A stretch of DNA of 64,000 nt, from the NCBI GenBank assembly GCA_911728455.2, contig OU452228.1:6324001-6388000 (forward strand), in the 5' to 3' direction. The notes below the pieces were generated by a model that worked only from the letters and a program-made list of their open reading frames with translations, made no database searches and had not been told where the DNA came from. Source of the DNA: Marthasterias glacialis (taxonomy: Eukaryota > Echinodermata > Asteroidea > Forcipulatida > Asteriidae). Made by a program: the position numbers and the translations under genes. Below, piece by piece: positions 10,705-20,100 of the stretch (position 1 is its first letter; every line of letters begins with the position of its first letter).

Positions 10705-10915
10705 ATTGTGTTGTGGCCCAGCAGTCAAGCTCTGGTGTTTCTGATCAGTGTTAACTAAGACACTTAAATAATGATGCTCTGTCCCTCCGATGGGACATAA
10801 CTCCTTAGGCCCCTTGTGCTGTGTTATGAACTTAAAAGAACCCAGTATACTTTATATCACTAAGAGAAGGGGTTTGCCCGTGTGTTTCTGGCATGGTTGG
10901 CTGCATTAAGTGTGT
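10705..10915 (+). mobile_element. Degenerate SINE fragment
   Basis: Diverged copies of the SINE modules: 'aagctctggtgtttctgatcag', 'tccgatgggacataa', 'aaaagaacccagta' and 'gagaaggggtttgccc'. Head and tail are not clear. Confidence 0.55.
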
Positions 10916-11296
10916 GACACAGGTGCGACATGTAGATATACATGTAAAATAGGCTCTTGTCCTAAAATAGGCTCTCTGGAGATTTGCCGAATGTCAGCTG
11001 CCGATGTAGGCGTGTCTGTTATCAGCTGTCAGCACTTTGGTTTCTGGATTGGATAACAGCACTACACAGTTTTTTTTCCTGTCCAAGAGGTTCAAAATGT
11101 GACCAGGTTAATTTAGAAAACAACAGGAGCTGTCTGTAGCTGTGTCTATCACTAATATTCCAACGGATTTAAGATGTTATTTATTGGGATCAGAAGAAAT
11201 TGACGTTGACCAGTGGCAGATTTAGGGATGGGCGCAGCGGGTGGGTGCCCCCCTTATTTCCGTTGACTGAAAAAAACATGAATTGAACTGCAACTA

Positions 11297-11420
11297 CCGG
11301 TTATGGTTAGTGTGTCGGACTCAAGCTCTGGTGGCTGAGTCATTAGAGTGTGGGCTCGAGTCCTGGTCATGACACTTTTGTCCTTGAGCAAGGCACTTAA
11401 CCATAATTGCTTCGTAAAAG
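11297..11420 (+). mobile_element. SINE head fragment
   Basis: 'ggttatggttagtgtgtcgg', 'actcaagctctggtggctga', 'gtgggctcgagtcctggtca' and 'agcaaggcacttaaccataa' match the 5' part of the SINE family. The body beyond 11420 is different. Confidence 0.5.
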
Positions 11421-11865
11421 TTGGGGAGGTAGAGCTTTCTGCTCTACCAGCCAGGCCTCTGATGGATGATACCCAAGCCTACATCCTTACGGACTGTAAA
11501 GGGGGTAACCCTGTTTCAGCCCCAGGAGTAGGTGGCATTGGCCCCTGGGAAAACAGTTGATTTGTAGCCCACACCTCGAGTGGCTTACTGGCCTTGTGTG
11601 TCTGGCGGCTTGCATAAAAGCATAAAAACAAAAAACAAAACAAAGACCCAAAAACAACCCCGACCCCAGAATTTCAGTGCGGTGGACCTCTGCTCCCATT
11701 ATCATTCTTACATGTATGTACTTTGACTGCTTTTTTTTGTGGTGCACTCATAGGCCTGTTTTTGTCTGCAGAACAAGTTACGCGTTATTTTTCTTACAAT
11801 TTAGAATGTATTGACATGGTACACTGCTAAAATATAGGATTTGAACTGCCTCTTGTCACCGGGCA

Positions 11866-11940
11866 AGCACGGGGGTCTAGTGGTAAGACATATGCTCTAG
11901 AATGGCAAAGGGCATGGGTTCGAATCCCACCTGAGTAATA
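11866..11940 (+). repeat. tRNA-like sequence (tRNA pseudogene or SINE head)
   Basis: A D-arm-like stem GTCT..AGAC surrounds 'agtggta', and a box B 'ggttcgaatcc' lies at 11917-11927, so both pol III promoter boxes are at near-tRNA spacing. The anticodon stem does not pair well and the acceptor stem is not convincing, so I do not call a functional tRNA. Confidence 0.4.
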
Positions 11941-12086
11941 TGCTTGTTGATTTTTTGCAGGACTGCTTGACACACATGGTTGTTTGGGTAAAACACAAAT
12001 AGTAAAATAATATAAAATATAATTATAAAGATAAATGAATATGTTAGTGCTGATTGTTGAACTTTATTTTTTTTTCTTTGTTTCAG

Positions 12087-12150
12087 GACTATGCTGAAGT
12101 CTTTGACACCAAGCTGAATATCAAACAGAGGCGTGTATAGAATAGTTAGG
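12087..12150 (+). CDS. Candidate exon B' with in-frame stop
   Basis: A strong acceptor (long T tract, 'ctttgtttcag', ending 12086) precedes a frame reading DYAEVFDTKLNIKQRR, then V and TAG at 12138-12140. The best donor (ttagg|gtaaga, intron from 12151) lies 10 nt after that stop and gives phase 1, whereas exon B needs phase 2. Entry phase 0 fits exon A copy 4. It looks like a real but damaged exon, or it uses a weaker donor before the stop (c|gtgtat or cgt|gtatag), neither of which gives the needed phase. Confidence 0.35.
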
Positions 12151-12222
12151 GTAAGACTAAAAACCAATCAGAATTTGTTGTGTTTCCTGTGTAAACATTA
12201 TCTATCATACAAATAAAATATT

Positions 12223-12350
12223 TTTGAGTGCAATGGTGAGAATATTTTCATGAGTTGAAAGATGGAATGTTTCATTTAATGAGGCGAAGCTGACTTGACA
12301 GGAACATTCCATCTTTTAATGAATAAAAACATTCTCTCCATCGCACTCAT
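12223..12350. repeat. Imperfect inverted repeat (hairpin MITE-like), arms ~48 bp
   Basis: The left arm 'gagtgcaatggtgagaat...' through 'gaaagatggaatgtt' pairs with the right arm 'aacattccatctttt...' through 'attctctccatcgcactc'. The loop is about 30 bp. This resembles a foldback element; target duplication is not clear. Confidence 0.6.
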
Positions 12351-12357
12351 AAACATT

Positions 12358-12490
12358 GATGGCCAACTGGTCAAGTGCACCGGACTCAAACTCTGGTGTT
12401 TCTGTTGGTTTGAGCCCTGGTCTTGACACTTGCGTTCTTAAGCAAGACATTTAACCATTATTGCTTTGTCCTTTGGATGAAATACGTGAA
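12358..12490 (+). mobile_element. SINE head fragment
   Basis: 'gatggccaactggtcaagtg', 'gactcaaactctggtgtttc' and 'ttaaccattattgctttgtc' match the SINE 5' half in diverged form. Confidence 0.5.
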
Positions 12491-12499
12491 CTTTTTTAA

Positions 12500-12960
12500 T
12501 AAAATTAGACACAAATGTGTGCCAGCTTTGGATCCAGTGGTAGCGACCTTTTTGGCGTGCAGCAGATGCACGGGTGCGTGACACAATGACTTACCAACAG
12601 GACATTCTTGTTTGCAGAGCTCTTGATTCATGCAACGAGGTCAAGAGCTTGAGTGTGTTTAAGGTACACATTTACTGCACAGACTTGTCATCAAAATAGC
12701 AACTTTTATATGAAACACTGTATCCTCATGTCATTGTTTTGGAACTCTTTGTAGAACAATACCAGTGTTCCAGATGTGGGGTGGTCTGACAATTAACTTC
12801 TAGACTCACCAGTCAACTGGGGCATCCAGAACTACGGTTGAGTTTCTCACGAGCAATCGAAAGGCGCAAGAGTGAGAAAAAAAACCTGTTTTATTGATAG
12901 CTTAAGTTATCACTTTTTATAGCCTCTTTTTATAGGCTTGATATTCTTCTTGACTTAACA
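12500..12960. other. No recognisable feature
   Basis: Unique sequence with no splice-flanked open frame that I trust. Confidence 0.3.
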
Positions 12961-12964
12961 AAGC

Positions 12965-13200
12965 TAAGAGAAAAAAGCATTCTCTTTCAAATTCATGCAC
13001 TGAATCGCAAAACCTTGGCCGTTGGCTATGGCTGAGGATTGTTCCTAAAACTAGAACTCTGGTTTACTTCCATTGAGCAGAAATAAGCAGAAATACGATG
13101 AATAGGCAATGGTGGCATCCTCTCGATGTCTGACTCTTGTAAACCTCCTCTTGGAACAAAAGGACAAAGGTCTGGAGTCAGGGTTTACACAATAACCCCT
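12965..13200 (+). repeat. Dispersed repeat, copy 2
   Basis: It is paralogous to 7383-7690 over ordered motifs, including 'cttggaacaaaaggacaaag' and 'caatggtgg'. The 95-codon minus frame covering it is not conserved in copy 1, so it is not called as a gene. Confidence 0.5.
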
Positions 13201-13734
13201 GCATAATGGCAGAAATTCGGTGACATTTTCTGCACCATCTGTCCTCTTTGAGTAGACATTAACAGCAAGTGCAAGCTCTGTGCACACTCCGTAGTGGAAT
13301 GTCCAGGGCAACCTTTGTTCACTATTGATAGTTCCCACTTGACGTCACACAGTGCACCAAAGTCCACCATCTTTACAAACCACGATATATCATTTTTTTT
13401 AAGCACAACTCTACGTTATGCATTTATACTGCATGTCATAAGTGGGAGTTTTATCAAGTTCCTTGCATTTTTGGTCGTTGAACCCCTTAGCTGCGTAGAC
13501 AAATTAGAATGCCTGTCACAAAGGCAAAACCCAAATTGCCCATACTGATGGCATTATCGGGAACTGTCTATTAAACAGTTCAGAACAAATCTAAAGACTC
13601 AACTGTTCAACCTTTTATTATTACATGTAATTTAACATGTATTTTTTATAATATGGCTATCATTTATGATTTTTGCTGTCCCTTCTTTTGCCGCTTGTAT
13701 TTAAAAAGAATGCTGATTTCCTTTCAGTCTAGTA
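13201..13734. other. No recognisable feature
   Basis: No element ends, arrays or convincing exons. Confidence 0.3.
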
Positions 13735-14077
13735 ATGTGCTTGTGCAAGACACTTAAGCAAGTCACTTAACCATTTATTGCTGCATCCTTCGGATGGAAC
13801 AAAAAGTCGTAGGTCCAGTGTGTTGTGTAATGCACGTAAAAGAACCCAGTGTACTTATCGCAAAGAGAAGGGGTTTGCCCCTTGTTCCTGGTTTGATCGG
13901 CTGCAGATTGCGCCACAGCACCTTGTAAAACCGTTACATGGTGCTATGTAAAGGAACAGGTCTCATACCTCAAAACCTAAGTCCGCATACCATGCAGGAA
14001 AAAATACTTAACGATTTGAAACACCCATTAGGTGTGATAAAGCGCTATATAAGAACTGTGTATTATTATTATTATTA
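13735..14077 (+). mobile_element. tRNA-derived SINE body with (ATT)n tail
   Basis: The most complete body and 3' end in the window: 'ccttcggatgga', 'cacgtaaaagaacccagtgt', 'gagaaggggtttgcccc', 'ttgcgccacagcaccttgta', 'aaagcgctatataagaactg', then (ATT)n to 14077. The terminal microsatellite is usual for SINEs mobilised by a LINE partner. The tRNA head is reduced. Confidence 0.75.
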
Positions 14078-14079
14078 AG

Positions 14080-14570
14080 AGTACACCTCGACCTGGTCCT
14101 TTTTGCTCCGGCAGCCAAACGCAAACAGAGAGCAAATGCACTCATCTTCCTTACAATTTGAAACAATCTTTTAGTTTCAACAGCAGCAATTTATTCCAGT
14201 GGCTTACTCAACTGAACTCAACTTCAAAACTCCACTACAATCAAGTGCACATTATATCTGATACACATAGGTAAAATGGCGCCAACCCAACTGGCATCAT
14301 GCCAGCACGCCGGGAGTAATCTTATCTTAGAAATCGATGTGAAACAATGCTATACATTGTAGTTATTGAGTCAATGCGTGCGGTTATTTCGTCTAATCAC
14401 AGAGCACTTTACAACTGATTTCCTGGAAGTGTAAACTCCTTGCTGCTCCGAGGGGGCATTCCATTATCCGTTGGGGCGTCAGCTTAACCTTTATCTAACA
14501 CAAATTTGGTTTCATTACAGTGACAAACTTGTGTTCATGGATTATTATTATTATTTTGTTTGTTTTTCAG
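14080..14570. other. Intron upstream of exon B, no further feature
   Basis: Unique sequence ending in an A/T stretch and the T-rich acceptor tract of exon B. Confidence 0.35.
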
Positions 14571-14631
14571 GCATGGTCAGGTGATTCTTCCGGATAGTAA
14601 CGCCAATGATTGGATTTATGTGGTCAAATCG
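14571..14631 (+). CDS. Exon B: CNB-domain beta strands
   Basis: Acceptor 'ttttgtttgtttttcag' and donor tcg|gtaagaac bound 61 nt: one base of a split codon, then HGQVILPDSNANDWIYVVKS, leaving in phase 0. The pattern G-x-V-I-L..x(8)..D-W-I-Y-V-V-K-S is what the CNB family shows in the strands before its conserved Gly (usually ..(Y/F)x(I/V)xSG). Exon C supplies that Gly in the correct phase, giving VVKS|GTCDVLKRL. This is the strongest coding signal outside the retrotransposon. The previous exon should end in phase 2, which candidate B' does not. Confidence 0.75.
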
Positions 14632-14639
14632 GTAAGAAC

Positions 14640-15610
14640 AACATGAATCCAAAGATATAATTCAAGATTTGTAAATCTGAATGCAATGTATTTTTAAATA
14701 CCTACAGTGTCAGGCATTTTCCCTTGCTAAGACCTGAGAAACACGTCTTTTTTAAAACCACATGGTGGGCTCAGGTGCCGACTTGAGCTCTGTCAGTACT
14801 TTGGACAGCGTGTGCCACACAAGGCTTCAGACAGGCTGATGGAGCTTAAGGGAAAGATTTGGCCCATTTGTCCCGACCTTCCCTTTCAGAGAGAGGGATG
14901 ATTCCCAAGATTTCATTGATTTTATGCTTGAAGACAGAAAGGTTGAGGTGGAAAATGTTGGTAATAGGAGCAGAATGGGTAGTTTTATTGTAGTGAGATG
15001 ACAAACGATGAATAAAACCATTTTTAGTGGCATTGGTTTCATTGTTCTGTAGACTGCTATTGCACTCAGTAGAATATCAGGAATCTTCCCTGCCTAGCCA
15101 AATCAAAAGCTCACCTGATATGCCATGTCGATCATTTACCCAGCATGCCTTGCACGCACCACACAGGACGCAATACCTATTCAAAGCTCCTGCGATATCA
15201 AAGAAAACAAACAAAGCCAACCTTTGAACTTGCTTTCGACTATGACCATTTAACCTTGCGAGACTGTACAAGAGTGTCGTGCAAATCTGGAAAACAAACT
15301 TGTACCGATCCACAGTTAAAAAAACAATAATAAAAGCACATCGTGACACAGAGCCCAAGCCCAAGCTGTGGTTTTTAATATAAAATGGCCATGATGCAGA
15401 AAGTGTTAATGGCTTCCCACTTCAACCATAGCAGAGTCTTTCAAAATGTGCTGGAACTAGAGCCTTTGTGGACTCTACCTAGAGACGAAAAGAGTTGAAA
15501 TGTCAGGGCTCAATTTTTATCAAACCTGTAAGCAAAAGTTTCTGCTTATGGAGCAGCTCTTTAGTACAAGTTGTAAGCAAAGCATAATGCCTACTAACTC
15601 ACCAGCAGGG
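14640..15610. other. Intron after exon B, no recognised feature
   Basis: Unique sequence. Short open frames on both strands between 14827 and 15364 overlap one another and lack family motifs. Confidence 0.3.
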
Positions 15611-16553
15611 GCAGATTGCAATAAAACAGTCTTAGCCAGCGGTCTAAGACCAGTCAGTTATCCTCCTGAGATGGTCTCAGCTTAGTCAGCACAGGATTAA
15701 GGTTTTAAGACTGGCTATATAATTACAGACCGCGCTATTGCAATAGACCGATTGCGCGACTAATGTTTACATGTCATCACGTGACCTTTTGTGGATAATA
15801 TGTCATCTGAGCAGATGGCAAACTACATGCAAATACATGCTATAACCAACAGAGACACTCCAAAAGTCGGCTTTTGATAAAATTAACACAGTTACTGAGC
15901 CATTTTATTAAAGTTGTATGTTGTGACATTGATACTAATCACATTACTGTTTCATAAACTGCCAGTATTCCACTCAAAAAGAGGTTTATTTTGAGTTATG
16001 CACCTGCCTGTTATTTTGTTAAATAACGGTAAAGGACGTTGGAAAAGTTAACATTTATACCTAGCCTTGCAACATTTCAAATAGGCAAAGGAATCACATA
16101 GTTTTGGAAAGCAGTTTCTTTGGATGATTCAGCTTCAAAACTTTGAAAATTCTTGTGTTGAAAAGTGTGTGATCGCGGTCGTCTGGCCCAAACGTTCTGT
16201 CATACACTAGTACACATCGTGCACATATATACAGTTCTTTTTTCAGGACTTGCTGGAAATGGCCTTACTGGCTTTATTCAGCCACTCAAATGTCTCTGGT
16301 ACAGTCTCTAGAATATTTTTAACAGATTTTGAGAAAGAAAAGCCTCGATCGAATAAAGAAATGCAACAATTATCATGTACCGTACCGCACTATGGAGGAC
16401 GTCGTGTTTATTTACATTTACTACCCACAATAGGTCACGTGACGGGTGTCGCACAATCGGTCTATTGGTCGATAATTAAAGACTGTCTAAGAGCTTTACA
16501 AGTTAGCAGGCTAAGCGCATAGACCGGTTTAAGACCGTTTGGTGCAATCCGTC
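15611..16553. mobile_element. Outer MITE interrupted by a second MITE
   Basis: The left end 'gattgcaataaaacagtctta' (split at 15613) and the right end 'taagaccgtttggtgcaatc' are imperfect inverted repeats; further mirrored tracts 'ggtctaagacc' and 'ggtttaagacc' lie inside. The MITE at 15745-16463 sits between the halves, so this is an older element carrying a younger one. Confidence 0.5.
15745..16463. mobile_element. MITE with CACGTG subterminal motifs, copy 2 (~719 bp)
   Basis: Ends AGACCGATTGCGCGAC and GTCGCACAATCGGTCT match copy 1 at 5508-6288, with 'catcacgtgacc' and 'ggtcacgtgac' just inside. The interiors align along most of their length (for example 'gacttgctggaa', 'ttactggctttattcagcca'). 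It has small indels against copy 1, so it is not a recent duplicate. Confidence 0.7.
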
Positions 16554-16829
16554 CCAGATCTTGCAATCAGATGAGTGACAGAATAATGAGTCCTCTTTAG
16601 TTGCACAAAGGCTTTGACAAATCTTTGTGATCGTTTGTGTCATACGTTTTTCACTTGAGCATATTTTTCTGCTGTTCACTTGAGTATATTTTTCTGCTAA
16701 AGTAGGCACAAATATTTGCTTACCGGTAAACAGCTTCATAAAATTGGGCCTCAGTTAACCACTTTGAGTAATCATCTATTGACGGATGAGTTGAAGACAA
16801 TCAATCAAAAAGTGCTGATTTTTCCTCAG

Positions 16830-17040
16830 GGAACGTGTGACGTTCTGAAGCGGCTAGTACCCGGCGTGTGTACCATAAATCCATCCAAGCGGAATCACAA
16901 GGAGTATAAGAAGGCTATGGGAGCACTAGAGATGAGTAGGATACATGAGAGCAAGCAACCAGGAGCTAATCAGAAGGTCATACCACAGATAAGAACACCT
17001 CAAGGCTCTGCAGGATCCTTATCAGCACCGGCAGGATGAG
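16830..17040 (+). CDS. Exon C: CNB strand plus basic linker; stop beside donor
   Basis: Acceptor 'gatttttcctcag' is followed by 69 open codons starting GTCDVLKRLV, in phase with exon B, so the conserved CNB Gly and next strand are restored. Then comes a basic, low-complexity linker (NHKEYKKAMGALEM, later SLSAPAG). The only strong donor, gag|gtatgatg at 17041, gives phase 1, which exon D requires, but the last full codon before it is TGA (17037-17039). Either the gene is interrupted here, this is the true C-terminus of a short product, or the TGA is a sequence error. The linker would sit as an insert between CNB strands. Confidence 0.7.
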
Positions 17041-17149
17041 GTATGATGACAAACATTTTAAATGGCCTTCCCGTATCTGCGTGAATGCGCTGTTTTTTTT
17101 CTTATTGTTACACCAGAGAAATTCTTTGTAACCATGTACATTTTTCTTA

Positions 17150-20100
17150 CTGTTTGATACTCTGCATCACTCCAAACACAGGCAACTTTTTTGTGGCAGT
17201 AAAGCACTGGAGAAATCCTTTGTGACGAGGTGGATTTTTAAAAATAGTTTTGAGTCTGCAATAACTTTTAGAAAATGGAGAAATTGTTACCGATGTAGAC
17301 TCTGCATCACTCCAAAGAGAGGAGAAAGTCTGTGTGACGGCACAGATTTTTCTTAGTGATGTAGATTTTTTTTTTTTGTTGATATATAGTCTGCATCACT
17401 CCAAACACGGAGAAAGTATTTGTGACAGCTTAGATTTTTTGTGTGTGAATACAGACTCTGCATCGGTCAAAACACAGGAGAAAGACTTTGTGATGCCACA
17501 GTATTTTCTTGTTTCATCACTCCAAACAAAGTTTTTTCTCGTTGATATATATTCTTGTTCACTCCAAACCCAGGAGAAATTCTTCATGACGGCACAGTTT
17601 TTCTTGTTGATATAGACTATGCATCACTCCAAATACAGTTTTTTTTTGTTGATATAGATTCTGCATCACTCCAAACATAGGAAAAAGTCTTTAAGACGGC
17701 ACAGTTTTTTCTTGTTGTTATAGACTCTGCATCACTCCAAACACAGGTTTTTCTTGTTGATAAAGACTCTGCATCACTCCAAACACAGGAGAAAGACTTT
17801 GTGACGGCACAGGTTTTTCTTGTTGATAAAGACTCTGCATCACTCCAAACACAGGAGAAAGACTTTGTCACGGCACAGTATTTTATTGTGGATAAAGACT
17901 CTGCATCACTCCAAATGAAAGAGAAAGTGTTTAAGACGGCACAGTTTTTTCTTGTTGATATAGACTCTGCATCACTCCAAACACAGGAGAAAGTATTTGC
18001 GACAGCTCAGTATTTTCTTGTGAATATTTATAGACTCTGTATCGTTCCAAACATAGGAAAAAAACTTTGTGACGGCACAGTTTTTTCTTGTTGATAGAGA
18101 CTCTGCATCACTCCAAACACAGGAGAAAGACTTTGTGATGGAACAGTTTTTCTTGTTGACATACCCTCTGCATCACTTCAAACACAGGAGAAAGTCTTTA
18201 GGACGGCACAGTTTTTTCTTTAGGATATAGACTCTGCATCACTCCAAACACAGGAGAAAGTCTTTTAGACGGCACAGTTTTTTGTTGTTGATATAGATTC
18301 TGCATCACTCCAAATGCAGGAGAAAGGCTTTCTCCTGTGTTTGGAGTGATGCAGAGTCTATATCACCAAGAAAAAACTGTTCCATAACAAAGACTTTCTT
18401 GTTGATATAGATTCTGCATCACTCCAAACACAGGAGCAAGTCTTTTTGATAGCACAGTTTTTTATTGTGGATAAAGACTCTGCGTCACTCCAAATACAAG
18501 AGGAGAAAGTCTTAGTGACGGCCTAATTTTTTCTGGTTGATAAGGACTCTGCATCAATCCAAACACAAGAGAAAGTCTTTGTGACAGCACAGGTTTTTCT
18601 TGTTGTTGAACACTCTGCATCACTCCAAACACAAGAGAAAGTCTTAGTGATGGTACAGGCATTTCTTGTTGATATAGACTCTGTTTCACTCCAAACAAAG
18701 GAGAAAGTCTTAGTGAAAGCACAGTTTTTTCTGGTTGATGAAGACTCTGCATCACTCCGAACAGAGGAGAAAATTTTAGTGACAGCACGTTTTTTTTCTG
18801 CATGATATAGACTCTGCATCACTCCAAACACAAGAGAAAGTCTTTGTGACAGCACAGGTTTTTCTTGTTGTTGAACACTCTGCAACAGTCCAAAAACAAG
18901 AAAAAGTCTTAGTGATGGTACAGGCTTTTCTTGCTGATAATATAGACTCTGTTTCACTCCAAACACACGAGACAGTCTAAGTGATGGCACAGGTTTTTCT
19001 CAGTGATATAGACACTGCATCACTCCAAACAGAGGAGAAAGTTTTAGTGATAGTACAGCTTTTTCTGGTTGATATATACTCTGCATTACTCCTAACACAG
19101 GAGAAAGTATATGTAACGGCACAGTTTTTTCTCAGTGATATAGAATCTGCATCATTCTGGACAGAGGAGAAAGTCTTAGTGACGACACAGGTTTTTCTTC
19201 TTGGTATAGACTCTGTATCACTCCAAACACAGGAGAAAGTCTTTGTGTAGCTTCAGTTTTTCTTGTGGATATAGACTCTGCATCACTCTAATTACAGGAA
19301 AAAGTCTTTGTGATGGCAAAGGGTTTTCTTGTTGTTGAAGACTCTACATCACTCTCAACACAGGAGAAAGTCTTAGTGATGGCACAGGCTTTTCGTCTTG
19401 ATATAGACTCTGCATCACTCTGAACAGAGGAGAAATTCTTAGTGACGGCACAGTTTTTTTGTACATACAGACTCTGCATCACTCCAAACACAGGAGAAAG
19501 TCTTAGTGACCGCACAAGTTTTTCTTGTGGATGTAGACTTTGCATCACTCCAAACACAGGTAAAAGTCTTAGTGACGACACAGGTTTTACACAGTGATAT
19601 GGACACTGCATCACTCTGAACATAGGAAAAAATTTGTGTGACGGCACAGTTTTTTCTTGTGGATATAGACTCTGCATCACTCCAAACATAGGAAAAAGTC
19701 TTTAAGACGGCACAGTTTTTTCTTGTTGTTATAGACTCTGCATCACTCCAAACACAGGTTTTTCTTGTTGATAAAGACTCTGCATCACTCCAAACACAGG
19801 AGAAAGACTTTGTGACGGCACAGGTTTTTCTTGTTGATAAAGACTCTGCATCACTCCAAACACAGGAGAAAGACTTTGTCACGGCACAGTATTTTATTGT
19901 GGATAAAGACTCTGCATCACTCCAAATGAAAGAGAAAGTGTTTAAGACGGCACAGTTTTTTCTTGTTGATATAGACTCTGCATCACTCCAAACACAGGAG
20001 AAAGTATTTGCGACAGCTCAGTATTTTCTTGTGAATATTTATAGACTCTGTATTGTTCCAAACATAGGAAAAAAACTTTGTGACGGCACAGTTTTTTCTT

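Noticed and set aside
11866-11940. Functional tRNA gene
   Set aside because: Box A and box B are present but the anticodon and acceptor stems do not pair, so it is more likely a pseudogene or SINE head.
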